In this document: in pieces, positions 44,949 through 57,400 of the stretch
Numbering within the stretch: position 1 is the first letter of the stretch
Layout: each line of letters begins with the position of its first letter
Source: Capronia americana
Lineage: Eukaryota; Ascomycota; Eurotiomycetes; Chaetothyriales; Herpotrichiellaceae
DNA length: 64,000 nucleotides
Assembly: GCA_016110215.1 (NCBI GenBank)
Contig: JADWQD010000002.1
Coordinates: 434,001 to 498,000, forward strand
Reading direction: 5' to 3'
Position numbers and translations under genes: made by a program
Notes under the pieces: model-generated
What the model saw: only the letters and a program-made list of their open reading frames with translations
What the model was told of the DNA's origin: nothing
Database searches by the model: none

Positions 44949-47374
44949 GCGACAGAACGGCGACTTTTGTTGGAGGACTGGATCGTCGTCGTCGTCCTCG
45001 CGGCTTCTCAAACAAGCTGGCAGTGTTTATGACTGAAGACTGTCGGCTAATGCTTCGCGCAGAGCTGTTGATCGTATTGGCCAGTCACCCTACGTCCTTG
45101 TACAGACTCGGGGTCAGCAGAGATATACAGTACTGAAAGGAATGTATCATCATTAGGACTGCAGATATAGAACACCGCAGCGTTTCCTTCTCGCAGCTAG
45201 TCCAGCACGCACCACCGGCCAATCTGCTTCGTTACATTCGGTTCCCTACACACTGCATGCTCCATTTATCTGGGATCCACACATGACGATGCGTTTGTCC
45301 GACAGGCAAAATAAAAGATGCTCACACGTGCTGTGTGGCACATGGAGCTTGCGGACTAACGGCCGGAATCTGGATGGAGATCACAGTCGACTCTGTACAA
45401 GTAGCGTCACCAGCCACTTCAAGCCTTCGTGGTTGTCGAACCCACAGGACCCCTCGTGCCCTCCAAGACCATCGCCTCTACTGTGTACTGTACTCGTATC
45501 ACACGCCTCGCTGACACTCAGGTGTGGCATCGCGTCGTGATCGACAGGTGCCTGATAAAGGCGATCCACTATGCTCCGTCGCCGTTTCTGCCGGTGCCAC
45601 TTTCAGCAGTGTGTGGTAATCATACTGGGTGACTGGGTATGAGCAGTTTTGCATGACAATCACCGGCTTGTCCACTTCGCTACCCATCTACCCAGTACCG
45701 CGTTGGGATTTCTGGGGCTCGGGCTCGTGACTGAAGGCAGGGCCCCTTGGCGTTTGTTAGAAGCGGTGCTCGTGCTACCTGGGCAAGGGGGATGGTCCGC
45801 CCCAGTGGATCCTGGGGACCGGGGGAACAATGTCTGATCGACGCTGCGCTTGTCACTTAAGGTTATTCCTTGCGGTGCAAGTACTCGTAAACTAGCAATC
45901 ACCAGTACACAGACACACATTACACAAGCCACTGTCTTTGATCAATTGAGAGTGCTCCTTGGTCGGTCTTCAATGGACTTGAAATCAGATTATAGGCGAC
46001 CTCGCGTACAAAAAGCGAGGCGCCGACCGTCCTCTGGGCCTTTCGCGGTCCAAATCTAATCAGAGTTCGATACGTTTCACAGATGCCGTCTTGCCGGTCT
46101 TCCAGGGCTCAGAGTTCTGTCTGGGGGGTGTTCTTCATGTTCGTCACCAAAATAGAAACAGGTAACCCTTCACAGTGCCTGTTCCATCTTCATGCCCGCT
46201 CGTTGAGGTTAGAAACTGCTGGTCATTGATTATAGAGACCAGTGATTCAGTGAACAGATGATATTTGCCGTCTGAGAAGGGTGAATCTTGCGCGAGCACC
46301 AACCAAAACCCGACAACTTCCACCATGAGTCATTGCCCAAGGCAACACCAGGCAATCGATGGTCGCCGAGGAAGCGCAGGATCAACAAGCAATCGAGGGG
46401 AAGCACCTGTAGTCAGCGGGCGCAAGGACACGGAAACGGCAGCCCCGAAGCAAGAGAGCTGTTTGACTCTTGACTTGGACGGACTGGGTAGTCGGTGGCC
46501 ACGTCCTCGCTTCAGGTGAGGGATCATAGTTTGTACGAGTAGTCCTTCTCATCTGACATGACCTGACCATCGACTACTGACTTGACACTCCAAATTCTCA
46601 CTTCTCACCTCTCTCCGCCCCCCACTTCATAGCTGTACCTCTATGCAATTGGTCATCAACATGCATTGCTGGGCAGTATCAAGGAGTTGTACCTCGTACC
46701 TAAGAAAGCCACGATATAGCCATTGGGTAGTGCACTCGGCACCTAGCCAGAGACGGCGGAGGGAGGTTGCTACGGGCCAACAGTTTCCCCAAGAGCCTTG
46801 CAGAGGCACGGCCAATCGCCCACCCAAGCCGAAACCAGGCACTCCAGGGCCTAAAGAGCCCTTCCGGATTATCCCCTAGCAGCGCCTGCTCGTGGCCTAG
46901 TCGCGTGGTTCAAAGGCCCCGTCTTGTGGCGACGAAACTTTGAGTTTTCTGCTTGATTCCAACCGACATCATGTCCACCTCTCTACCACTTCACCTCGAA
47001 GTCTTCTTACACTCCGTATGCCCCGGTCCACCCAGCTGGGTTCTATATCATTCGCCGCCCATCATTACTGCCGCAATCCCATGCTTCCTTTCGCATCATC
47101 GTCTTCTTGCCTCTCCTCTGGTTATTCTTGGCTCCGAATTCTGGGGCTGAACGGCACCAGCATTCCGTCTTCGCAATTTAGTACTGCCGCAACTCCAGTC
47201 AGCATCCAATATTATCTTCGATCGGAACATAAAATTGAGGGATCGAGGTCCGCGTTCTACCAACTCGTCTTCAACACCCATTATCTTCCCTTGCGCCTCA
47301 CCTAAGATTTGCGCGGCCTGCTGTTACGCCTCATTTTCTTTGCCTGACATGGTCGATTTTCGGTTGCCAGAACA
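44949..47374. other. 2.4 kb intergenic, no gene recognised
   Basis: No coherent frame. The last few hundred bases are pyrimidine-rich and are likely promoter and leader of the gene at 47375. Confidence 0.4.
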
Positions 47375-49412
47375 ATGAAGAAGCCACGGGATCGGACTAC
47401 TCCTGCAGACGGGCAAGTCTTCCTGTTCGTGAACAAGACGTCCAAGTCCAAGTCCCTTTCGAAAAGCGATGGCGCGGTCGCCAAGCAGATCAACCGCCAC
47501 GCCCAACACTTCCGGACTCGCAAGCTCGAGGCCCAAAAGGTGACTTCGGCACGCACCAATTCTTCCTCGGCACGTCGGATAGCCTTGGATGGATGGAATA
47601 GGAAGGAAAACGGGTTGGGGTAAGTAAACACCACCTCGATTCCTTCAAGCTGGGAAAACGTTCGACCCCGTCGCCACTCGACAAAGGCCAGGCTGACGCA
47701 CGTTTAGCTCTAGTAGCGATGAATCCTCACCGGTGTCATCGCCGAACGAGGAGTCGACAGCGGCATCACCTCCGCAGGCTCCAACACCGGCACATGAAGT
47801 CTACTCACCCGTCATCGACTCGGTCTCTGAACTGCCGTTGAGCGGACATGCTTTGCCACGCAAACCGCTCTCTGTGCGAGACCTAGCCGGCTTTGGCTAC
47901 GAGGATCCGGGCCATGACCGACGGCAACTGGACGACGACGAGAATGGGGCCCTTGAATTGTCGTCGCCTGTCTACAGGGCCAACTTTACCGCTTACGACT
48001 GCATCGATCCTTTCGGCAGCACTCCAGTGCGAATCACCCCCAAAATACACACGGTGCTGCAGTACACGCTTCGGATCTATCCCTACGCGGGCAACAACTA
48101 CAAGCTCGCTTTTTTGCCAAACCATGTGCGGTCCACGATTACCCAGTTTCCTATTGGGACGGTCGTACAGCGGGCCGTGTACAAGGAACATCATCTGTAC
48201 TCTCTGATGGCGGCCATGCTAGCTCGGATGAAGCACGTTTTCGTGGTCTCGCCAACAAGCCATGATCCGGAAGTTATCCGAGCCCAAGCGGCGAAGTACT
48301 TACGAAAGGAACTGATACGTTGTTCCCGCTCAGGTGATGTCGACAAGCAGACGATTTTAGATATCTTGTTTCTCTGTGTCAATGAGATGCAATATGGCCG
48401 ATACGAAGATGTGAGGACACATCTGAGTATTGTTGGTAAGCTGCTGCATTTGCTCGACACGACTGAGCAACTCGATCGCTGGATCTCCGAGACGGCTGCT
48501 CACGTTGACAATCAGCTGGCCCTGTCGACGGCCAGACGACCCGTGCTACCATGTACCTTTGACCCGGGACCGATGCTGCCTGAAAGAATGGCAATCCTCC
48601 GAAGAGAAGCTCACAACCTGAAGTATTATGGCTATCCGAAACCCACCGCCCTGGTCGTGCCTCGCGGACCGAATCCCGCCATGGGGCTGAACGACGCGAT
48701 CGCTGACCTCGCCGCGACTCTAGACATGCGAATGGGATCACAATTTATCCAGGCTCTGAAAATGGGCGCGTTACCGGGAGCTATCGGCCGGGTTGTCGCA
48801 GATTTGATCGACTGTATCGAGATCGCAAAGGTCGTGTGGCTCTCCCCTCTGGCCGTTTGCTTCGACGCCGAATGGCTCTGCAGAAAAGCTAGATCAGTCC
48901 TCCGCGCGTTGCTCGTTATCGCCCCAGAGAACAATGTCGGACCTATGGATCTCTCGTGCAAATGCACTGAGTGTTTGCGGATATGTTTGATGATCTTGAT
49001 GACGCATGCCTGCACACTCATTGGCTTCCAGACAGCGAAAGCCAACGTCCGGCGACTGAAAGGGGCCTTTCAGTATGCGCTGAAGTATTGGGGCCCTGCC
49101 ATCGGTTGGACAGAGGATTGCATACCTCTGGTTGTCAATTCGCGTCTGGATCCTTTCTGCGAGCTACAGCTGGGATTCGTCCTTTGGGGCCTGTTGACCG
49201 GATGCTGGTCAGCAGACGGTCTCGCCGAAGAAAATTTCTTCGTAGAGCGAGCATTGAACATTTGCCACTATTTCAACTACACCACTTACGAGGACCTCGA
49301 CAGCCACATGTCTGGATTCCTCTACTCGAGATCCTTGCAGGAGAAGAGTCTGAGGAAAGCAGCAGCACGACTCCAAACTCACAGACATCCCAGGCCTGTG
49401 GAATCGGTTTGA
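47375..49412 (+). CDS. fungal transcription-factor-like protein (same family type as 7355-10047)
   Basis: Two exons, 47375-47619 and 47708-49412 (88-nt intron), give 649 residues. The N terminus has the family's opening FLFVNKTSKSKSLSKSD, then a basic segment (RHAQHFRTRKLEAQK), a Ser/Pro-rich linker, and a long helical C-terminal region with FDPFG-like spacing, LYSLMAAMLARMKHV, LDILFLCVNEMQYGRYED and HLSIVGKLLHLL. This corresponds to the fungal-specific transcription factor domain without a DNA-binding cluster that I can see. Late cysteines (LSCKCTECLRICL) do not fit Zn2Cys6 spacing. The start codon has a good context (ACAATGAAG). Target genes are unknown. Confidence 0.7.
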
Positions 49413-50769
49413 TACGCATCTGAAGAGGGAGGAGCGGTCATCCTTCAAATTACATAATCCAGCTCGCCACTGCACCAACTGTGTTTCTTAGCTTTATCAG
49501 CAAAAAAATATGCAGAGCAGAAAAGCCGATGCGGGGATGCGCTCAGGAACATTTAGGCACACGCCAGATTTTCAACTTGCATTGAAAGCCCGGTTGCGTC
49601 ACAGCGCCACCTGCGATTCCAGGTCGAAACCCTACGCCGAGAAGGACGAGTACTTTGGTGCTGGTTCCAAGTATCAGTTCTGCAAATCCGATCGCATGTC
49701 GAAGGCGTCAGGCAGCGCATCGCATCGCATCGCAACACAACAAACGGCGGTCGAGCGGTGGCCTAGGCTTAGAGAGACCGGCACTCGATTCCGATCTGAC
49801 TTCAGCAGCTTATCCCTCAACTTGGTACGATCACGTTGCTGCAATCCTTCGCCAGAAACTGCCGATCCTGCCTCGAAATTGTACATCATATCTGAAGCGC
49901 ATCGTTCTGCAATGAAAGAACATGCCGTCTTACCAACTGCACTCCCCTCGAAGAATGGATTACGCGAAGGTGGGGTTGCTCGTACGATGACTTGATCCAA
50001 TACGACAGGACAAGGTCATGGACATATTGGGAATATAACGGTCGCCGAAATCCTGAAGATCCGCAATCCACGCCAGGGAAGAGTTTCAGTCGATGTCAGA
50101 ACGATAATGATCAGAAGTAATGCAGAGGTCATACGGAGGCATGCTGAAAGAGATGGGCCGCAGTGCTTCCCTTCTGATGCACGGCCAGTCCCGGGTGGAG
50201 GGAGACGAGCTATCGACTGCATAACGTCCAGCATATTTACACTGAAGGGATTGGAACAAACGTGCAGACTCGGTGACTCTTTCATCTTATCAACATGCGA
50301 AAATGGAAGAGGCCCGGATTGATCAGCACATCTGCAGCCGGGTCGACTCCACTACATCGGGCAGTTCCAAGAAAGAGCAAACGAGCTCCTGTTCTCGGAA
50401 CACTCCGTCGCCCCGTTGGATCAGATCCCAGGTAGCAAACTAGCGGGGGGTGGGGTTTGAGTTTCATGCGAAGGTACGAATATCGCCATCTTGCACTTTA
50501 TAAAGGTCCTTGTTCACCAGAGCATCTATCCCTTCACGCGTGCATGACGCATTACGGGCATCCGCTTCTGGTCGACGCGCAAGCCGGAATGATTTACCGT
50601 GTCGTCAATCTCGCACATATAACATATAACATCTGTAGCAGTACGTGAAACTTGTTGTGGCATGATGGTACCCTCAGGTTCGATCTGCCGCCAAGACAAA
50701 GACCTGTCTTTCCAATCGACCACACAGTACCAAGCACCCATCGTATCAGATCGGCACACGCCTCACATC
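49413..50769. other. 1.36 kb intergenic, no gene recognised
   Basis: Convergent region between the transcription-factor-like gene and the GNAT gene. A short CGCATCG run lies near 49716-49735. No coding frame is convincing. Confidence 0.4.
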
Positions 50770-51623
50770 TCACACCTCAAGCGGCCTACAGAGCCATACA
50801 TGGCCCTCCACCTCGCCAATCCGCACATCATCCCTGCCCAGCTCGCCGCTCTTCCCCCCGTCCAAGACGCGATCGAACCGCCTGAACCCACAGCTGTGGT
50901 AGAACTTTTCGCCTAGGGCGTTATCCCCCGCCATGACAAGCTGGGCGCCTTTCGCCCTCCCCTGCGCCTCCTGCTGTTGTCGGCGCACGTGCTCCAGAAA
51001 CCGGGCCATCAGCTGGGTTCCGAATCCGCGGCGTTGATGCGCGGGGAGGATACTGATGTGCAGATGGGCGGGGTACAAGCTTAGGAAGTCGTTGTGTTGG
51101 CTCGCGAGAGGTTGGCCGGCTTGTTTGGGAATCGCGACCGACGCAATGGCGTAGAGGGCAGATTTTATGGCTTTGGCCGCCTCGCTGTCGGCGCCGTTCT
51201 CGGTGTCATGGATGCCCAAGGTACGCAGGTACGGGATGAAAGTGTTGACGTATTTGTGGAAGAAGGCCACTGTGTTGGGTGTGCCGAGGATGTAGCCTAT
51301 CGGTGTGTCTGTGTCTGTGTCTGTTTCTGCATGTGAATCTGTACCTGTGGCGGCGGTGGTGGCACTATCGGCACTATTGCTATTGTCCTTCCCCTCGACA
51401 AGCACAAACACATTCTCCGGTTCTAACTGCAAGTAGCATTGGCAGAGCATCAGGCTTGTGAGATATAAGACCGGATCTCCCAGAGCGCGGACCGCCGGGT
51501 TTGCTGTGTCGCGGTACTGTGTCGTGTCAGCGTGCTAGAACGTGGTCAAGCGTGTCAGAGGACACCAACAACATTGATCACCGCGTCCTCGTCCTCGGGC
51601 CTGTAGGGACGGATATATGCCAT
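50770..51623 (-). CDS. GNAT-family N-acetyltransferase
   Basis: Two exons are proposed: 51623-51582 and 51534-50770, giving 268 residues. The first exon encodes MAYIRPYRPEDEDA, a classic GNAT opening strand. The join then reads HADTTQYRDTANPAVRALGD. The acetyl-CoA binding loop is visible (ILPAHQRRGFGTQLM), followed by the usual helix and the C-terminal GEKFYHSCGFRR. An inserted Thr/Asp-rich low-complexity loop (encoded by GTCTGT repeats) interrupts the domain near residue 60 and may vary in length. The substrate cannot be named. The intron is short (47 nt); without it the frame begins at an internal Met and lacks the first strand. Confidence 0.8.
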
Positions 51624-51724
51624 TGCGGGATGTCGTGTCTCTCAGTCTCACTGACTTGGGACGTGCTGCATGTGTGGGTGAATAGATGGATGGATGTCTT
51701 TCGCCTTACTCTGTACACAGGATG

Positions 51725-52535
51725 TCATATCATATCATATCATATCATACTAGACAGGACAGCACAGGACAGGACTGGACAGACGGGGAGGTGGGTACAA
51801 AAGATTGGAATGCCAGATCCAAAGTCCTTCTTTTCCGTTTCTCTCTCCCTCTCTATCTCTGTGTGCTTGTGTCTATGTCTGTGATCTATCTATTTATACA
51901 TCCTTTCCTCCTTGCCTCTAACTCTATCCCTATCCCCGTTCGGTTCGGGCTAACCTTTCTTTCTGGTCTACCATATTCAATCTGGCACTTATCCTACCTG
52001 CCTGGCCGTGAATATATACAGGGATAAGTAAGTGTCCCCTTGTCCAGGACAAGACAATTAGCGAATCAACATCCACTGACTTGACTTGACTTGACTTGAC
52101 TTGACTCGAGTTACTCCAACTGCGCCGGCCCGTGAATGCGCGCCTAGTGAATACCTACCTACCTACCTCCGCATCAGAAACGGTGTGGATGCCGCACTAA
52201 CTAAGGTACTGTACTCGGTAGCTACTGTATATATGCAATGCAGCACTCTGGAGGCACGGATTACAGACTTAGATATTACGGAACACGACACGGAGCGGAA
52301 CGGTAGGTAGGTAGGTATGAATGAATGGATGGATGAAAAGTAAGGTGCGTGTTCGGCATCGAATACTAGTGCACCGAATATCTGCGGGAGATGGCCTGGA
52401 CATGGACTTGGACATGTCCGAATCTGAAACGGCATGGCATGGCGGCGTGCCTTGCCTTGCCTTGCCTCGCTTCACTCGCTGCATCGATGGCGGAGGGGAT
52501 TTAAATTGACTGGACTGGACTGGACTGGACTGGAC
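51725..52535. repeat. cluster of penta- and tetranucleotide microsatellites
   Basis: Within 0.8 kb: ATATC units at ~51725-51749, ACAGG units near 51755, TTGAC units at 52081-52105, CTAC units at ~52153-52168, GGTA units at ~52303-52316, CCTTG units at ~52449-52466 and TGGAC units at 52511-52535. The stretch lies between the GNAT gene promoter and the 3' end of the serine hydrolase. Confidence 0.9.
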
Positions 52536-52652
52536 TAGAGTTTAGGAGCTTGTTATACTACCACGGCTTTGCTTCTCTTGATGCTCCCTGGCTCGTCTCT
52601 CCGAAGTAATATCCACATCCGGATCCGACCGTCTCCTCTCTCCCATCGTGTA

Positions 52653-53822
52653 TCACAACTTGCCACTCGCCTCCTGTTCCTTCAAGATCTTCCACACCAA
52701 CTGCACGTACTCCTGCGACCGACTGTTGCCGAGGATGCCCTCGCCCATCTTATTCATCACGTACGTAAAGGTGACTTTGTGGTCCAGGTCCATGATCTCC
52801 AAGCTCCCGCCCCAACCTCCCCAGAAACACATCTTCTCCGTGGGCAGCCAGGGCACGGTCTGGGCGGTGCTGCCGCCGGAGAGACCGTAGCCGATGCCAA
52901 AGCGCAAGGGCATGCCGATGACCAGATCGGTGCCGTTGGCCTGCTCGCGGAAGATCAGCTCGATGGTCTCGGGGGAGAGGAACTTGACGCCGTCAACTGT
53001 GCCGCCGTTCGGGATGGCCGACAGGATGCGGTTCAACGAGCGGGCATTGGCGTGGCCGTTGACGGCGGCCATGTCGCTCTTGCGCCACGCCGGGTCCAGG
53101 GCCTTGCGCGCGTCCATGGGCGGGTTGGCGAACGTCTTGACCGTCGGGCTGTTGGGGTCCATCTTGGCAAAGTCAAAGGGCATCGGCGGCGGGGGCAGCA
53201 CGGGCGAGACGCGCGGCCAGTCCTTTTCCAGCGCGCCGATCTGGAAGTCGGCGCCCACGGGGCCGGCGATGTCCTCGGCCACGAACTGTTTCATGGACTT
53301 GCCGGTCGCGCGGCGGAGCACCTCGCCCAGGAGATGGCCCATGTTGACGGCGTGGTAGCCGCTCGCGGTGCCCGGTTCCCACCAGGGCGCTTGTTTCGCG
53401 AGACGGGCCGTCGACAGGGCCACGTCCGTGATCTCCTCGGCCGTGATGGGGTCTTCCCACCCGGACACGCCGGACGTGTGGGACATGAGGTGGCGGACCA
53501 GGACGCCTTCCTTGCCGTTGGCCGCGAACTCGGGCCAATACTTGGCCACGGGGTCGTCGACGCTCAGCAGGCCCCGCTCGTGCGCGACCAGCAGCGCAAA
53601 GGTCGCGACCGTCTTGGTCGACGACCACACGTTGGTGATGGTGTCGGATTGCCACGGTTGAGTCTTGGCCTCGTCGAAGTACCCGCCCCAGATGTCGACG
53701 ACGTTCTTGCCGTCGATGTTGAGCACGATGCTTGCGCCCAATTCTTCCCCGGACGCGATCTTTTCTTCAAGCGCTTGCTTGAGCTTTTCGAAGGGGGGGT
53801 CTGCGTGGCCTTGTACTGCCAT
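52653..53822 (-). CDS. beta-lactamase-like serine hydrolase (class C / EstB type)
   Basis: Single exon, 389 residues. The penicillin-binding-protein fold is shown by SSTK (Ser67 to Lys70, nucleophile and base), Tyr156 in SGYHAVN and a late GGWGGS in the KTG position. Such fungal proteins are mostly esterases or peptidases acting on small esters or amides; several serve in polyketide product release or trans-esterification. There is no signal peptide, so it is probably cytosolic. Motif spacing and length are normal. Nothing nearby tells its substrate. Confidence 0.88.
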   Translation of the reverse strand: MAVQGHADPPFEKLKQALEEKIASGEELGASIVLNIDGKNVVDIWGGYFDEAKTQPWQSDTITNVWSSTKTVATFALLVAHERGLLSVDDPVAKYWPEFAANGKEGVLVRHLMSHTSGVSGWEDPITAEEITDVALSTARLAKQAPWWEPGTASGYHAVNMGHLLGEVLRRATGKSMKQFVAEDIAGPVGADFQIGALEKDWPRVSPVLPPPPMPFDFAKMDPNSPTVKTFANPPMDARKALDPAWRKSDMAAVNGHANARSLNRILSAIPNGGTVDGVKFLSPETIELIFREQANGTDLVIGMPLRFGIGYGLSGGSTAQTVPWLPTEKMCFWGGWGGSLEIMDLDHKVTFTYVMNKMGEGILGNSRSQEYVQLVWKILKEQEASGKL

Positions 53823-55630
53823 TTTGTCCTGTGCTGTTGATATAGCCGTTGACGTTGCTGTTATTTCCTGCTCAGACGTGGTGCTTTTGCTATCGTTATC
53901 CTTTCTGGCTCTACTCTGGCGTTGACTCTAACGCTGCTCTTACTGGTGCTGGTTCCGTACCACGTAAATGCTGCAGTGTAGTTTGGTGTCGTGTAGCGAA
54001 CTTAATTTGTCAGTCAAAGTCTGATCCCGGGCGCCTTAATTTATATCGGTTCGACGTTCGACGTATTCGGCAATGTATCCTACAGTAGCAGACAGAGAAA
54101 CATCCAACCAAGTAGGATACCGGCACGACTAGTTACATATGTACAAGTATTCCGTGCGTCAATCCTGCCTGCCTGGCTGGCACTTGGGAAGTGGAGGCCC
54201 CGTCGCCAGTACCGAGGCAGAAGAAGGAATCTCTTGGAAACCTAATTACCGTACGGCGTACAGCTACTGGTAGGGCAGCATTGGCAAGCACGAAGGTCGG
54301 TTGGTGCGTAGGTGCGGACGAATCTCCATCCCACTCAACTACTGTACAATACTCATCACTCGGTGCAAAGGAAACATTTCAAGTCACTGCTCGACAAATA
54401 GGATGCTTGACAGATAGCCGTGTCAATGTCAATGTCCGTGTGCGTGTCCGAGGCAGACGCAGACACAGAGTGCAGCTGCGTTCAAGGCTTACAGTACGTA
54501 CGAAGTATGCCTACCTATGCACGTGTGCCTGATTGGTCATACAGTGTGCATCACCTGGGGTTGGCCGCTTGACGTTTGTAAAGCTAAGGAGCGAGCGAGC
54601 GAGCAACTCAGCCCACCCGGAACAGAACTGAACAGCGCAGCACAGCACAGCACAGCGCAGCAAAGAACAACATCCATCAGATCCAATCTCATTCATCCAG
54701 GCAGTCAGGCCATCTCGGGTTTCTGGATCTGCATATCCTATGCGTCTGCATCTGTGTTTACGGCTATCCTACATCTACCGAGTACCTAGTGATGAAAGAC
54801 GGAATGAATATCCTATCAAGTACCTGGTAATAAAATTACATATCATATCATATCAATGTAAGCGAATCTGATGGAGCCGGCGGCCGCTCTTCGAAGGGAA
54901 ACGGATCGAGAACTTTTCTTAACTTGATCGAATTTAATTTAATTCCAGTACCGTTGGACGAGTACCTACATATTGTGTACATACCCAAGTGTAGTAAACG
55001 TGCGAGTGCGAGTGCGAGCACTGGATTTGTGCACTGGATCTGCTGAATAATAGGACCGTCCAGGCACCTCGCCAAGTGGTGCGGGGTGGGAAAATGTGAC
55101 GAAGCGTGGCACGCGTGGGTATTGTTCGGGTATGTAAGGAGGACGGAGGACGGAGGACGGAGGCATGGAGTATGAAGGATGAGCGTGTGTGTGAGTGTGA
55201 GTGTGAGTGTGAGCGTGAAGGTGTTTCACGTACAACTTGAATTTCGTTCCCTCCTATATACATATAGTAGAACAGTCGAACGACCGCGGGACGACTACAG
55301 GACGAGAAAGGCAAGGGGAGAGGGAGAGAGAGAACAAATGAATGAATGAAAGAGTCCGGCCAACACCAACATCATCACCATCACCATCACCAGCACAAAC
55401 GCAACAAGACTGATTTTGGCGGACGCGAGGTACTGTAGTTCAGATCAGACGACACTCGGCGACGTTCAGTGAATATGTAGTCGTGTTTATATTTATATCT
55501 GTGTGTGTGATGGTGTGATTGTCTCTGTAATTAACTCTCTCAACCACATAATTGTTATCCACATATGCTCGTCTCATTCACATCGCCTCGGTGTGTATGC
55601 TCATAAGTGTATTCACCTCTCACCCTCCGT
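53823..55630. other. 1.8 kb intergenic rich in simple repeats
   Basis: No gene recognised. Repeats include an ACAGC run (~54634-54660), ATATC units (~54838-54855), GGACGGA units (~55138-55162), a GTGTGA run (~55186-55218) and CATCAC units (~55368-55392). Confidence 0.5.
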
Positions 55631-57057
55631 CTAGACCTTCTTCCTGATCCCCTGCCCGAGCTTCAACCTCGCGACCAAGACAAACGCCGCCGAAAGTAAT
55701 GCCACGCCACCGGCATAGAAGATCGCGGGACGATAAGGCCCGATGGGGGTAGTGGTGTTGTCGGCTTGACCACTTGCCGAAGACGACGACGATTCGGCCG
55801 CCGCCAGGCCGGATGCTTGGAGAAGATATCCTGCAATGGGTCTGTCCATGCGGTCAGTCAGTCACTGCGACAAAGGAAAAAGCATAAAACTTACACCCCC
55901 ATCAAGTACCCGCCCGTCCAGCCGGTGATGGACATGCCCATGGCGATGGCGACGCGGCCGGAATCACCGTGCTCGACCCTGGCGGCCGTGCTGGCCACGA
56001 CGACGGGATAGAGCGTGAAGAACGCCCCGTTCGCCAGACCGTTGAGCATGGCGAAGACGACAAGCGGGGCCAACGAGTCCGAGACCGGCCAGATGGCGAG
56101 CATGCTGACCGCGTTGAGCGCCATGGCCAGGAGAAACATGTTGACCGGACCGATCGAGTCGCTGAGCCAGCCGGACAGGAAGCGCCCGACGGCCGTGCAG
56201 GCGTTGAAGCCGCCGACCAGGCCCGCGCCGGTCGACGAGCTCAGCCCCACGCTCCGAGCCACGAGGGGGAGGAAGTACGGCGGCACGAAGAGCGAGAAGG
56301 TGCCGACGGCGCCGGCGAGGAAGATGGCCGTGAAGGCCAGGTCGCGGAAGATGGAGAGGTCGAGAAACGGGACCCGGCCCATGGGGACGCGCTCGCGGAT
56401 GAAGAAGGCCGCCGGCGCGCACGTGCCCAGCGAACAGAGGCCGAGGAAGCGGAACGTCCAACCGATGCCGACGCGGCGGATCAGGGCGTCGATGGCGATG
56501 GCGAGCACGGCCGCGCCGATACCGCCGCCCAGTTTGACGATGCCCGACGCCAGCCCCAGCCGCGCACCAAAGTATTGCGTCGGCAGCATGTTCGAGATCG
56601 AGTACAGCAGACAAGCGCCGAGGCCGTACAGCACGCCCGACGACCCGAACAGGCCGCCCACGTTGGACGTGGTGAAGGAGGACACGAGCTCGCCCGACGC
56701 CAGCAGCCCGATCCCCACGTACGCGGCGACACGGGCGCCGAGGATGCGCACCACACGCACGCTGAACAGGCCGAACGCGACGACGCAGGCCAGCCCCAGC
56801 GTGCCCACGAACGAGATGGTCGACGTCGACGTGGATGCGAGCTCGGTCTGCAGGAGTGCCGCCTGCACGACGCCCCAGCTGCCCATGATGCCGTTGAACC
56901 AGAAGGTGAAGAGCGCGCAGATGGATACTATGGCCCAGCCGTACCCTCCGTCGGGCGGCGAGGTCGCCGCGTTGCTCGGGGCTTCGTCTTGGAGGGATGA
57001 GCTTGGCTGCTCTAGGCGCACGATTGTGCGAAGCTCGACGTCAGTTCTTGTAGACAT
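55631..57057 (-). CDS. MFS transporter, monocarboxylate-porter type
   Basis: Two exons, 57057-55895 and 55841-55631 (53-nt intron), give 457 residues. The family signature PPDGGYGWAIV sits just before the first membrane helix, and about twelve hydrophobic segments follow. The splice restores GYLMGVPIAGYLLQASG, as in other fungal members. These porters move monocarboxylates or related small molecules, often by proton symport; the fungal substrates are mostly unknown. It lies beside the DAL81-type regulator on the same strand, so it might belong to the same nitrogen-use cluster, but this is only positional. Two exact 17-bp direct repeats lie in its promoter. Confidence 0.88.
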
Positions 57058-57102
57058 GATGGCCGATTGTGTGTTCGAAGGACTAGGCGGGTAAGAGTTC
57101 CT

Positions 57103-57181
57103 TCAGATCTACCCGTAGTGACTTTGTGCGTTCGAAAAAACCGAAGCGCGGCCAAAAGGTTCAGTCAGATCTACCCGTAGT
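57103..57181. promoter_or_regulatory. 17-bp exact direct repeat upstream of the MFS transporter
   Basis: TCAGATCTACCCGTAGT occurs at 57103-57119 and again at 57165-57181, 62 bp apart. It lies 46-124 bp upstream of the transporter start codon. The spacing is close to six helical turns. It could be a regulator binding site or a small local duplication. Confidence 0.5.
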
Positions 57182-57400
57182 CTGGCTGTCGATCCAAGCT
57201 CAGAAAAGCCATCCATCGTTTGCGTAACAACCAGGACAGGTTCCTGTGAGTCATACACCGATTAGCTTCCCCGGACAAAGCTCCGATTCGGGTTCCACAT
57301 CCGCGGCCGCTCTAAGCCTCGAAAAGGCAGCTCGCAAGTGCCTTTTAACCGTCCGGACTTGACACTCGGTGGTCGAGGCGCCTCTGGGGAAAGATCGAAA

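Noticed and set aside
46880..46925. Possible tRNA (A-box-like TGGCCTAGTCG followed by GGTTCAAAGG)
   Set aside because: The B box does not fit GGTTCGANTCC, the spacing is too short and no cloverleaf forms; no other tRNA candidate was found by eye.
52569..53840. 423-codon + strand frame opposite the serine hydrolase
   Set aside because: The - strand has complete catalytic motifs; the + frame is a GC shadow.
55969..57094. Two ~350-codon + strand frames opposite the MFS transporter
   Set aside because: Highly charged, no fold; antisense shadows of membrane helices.
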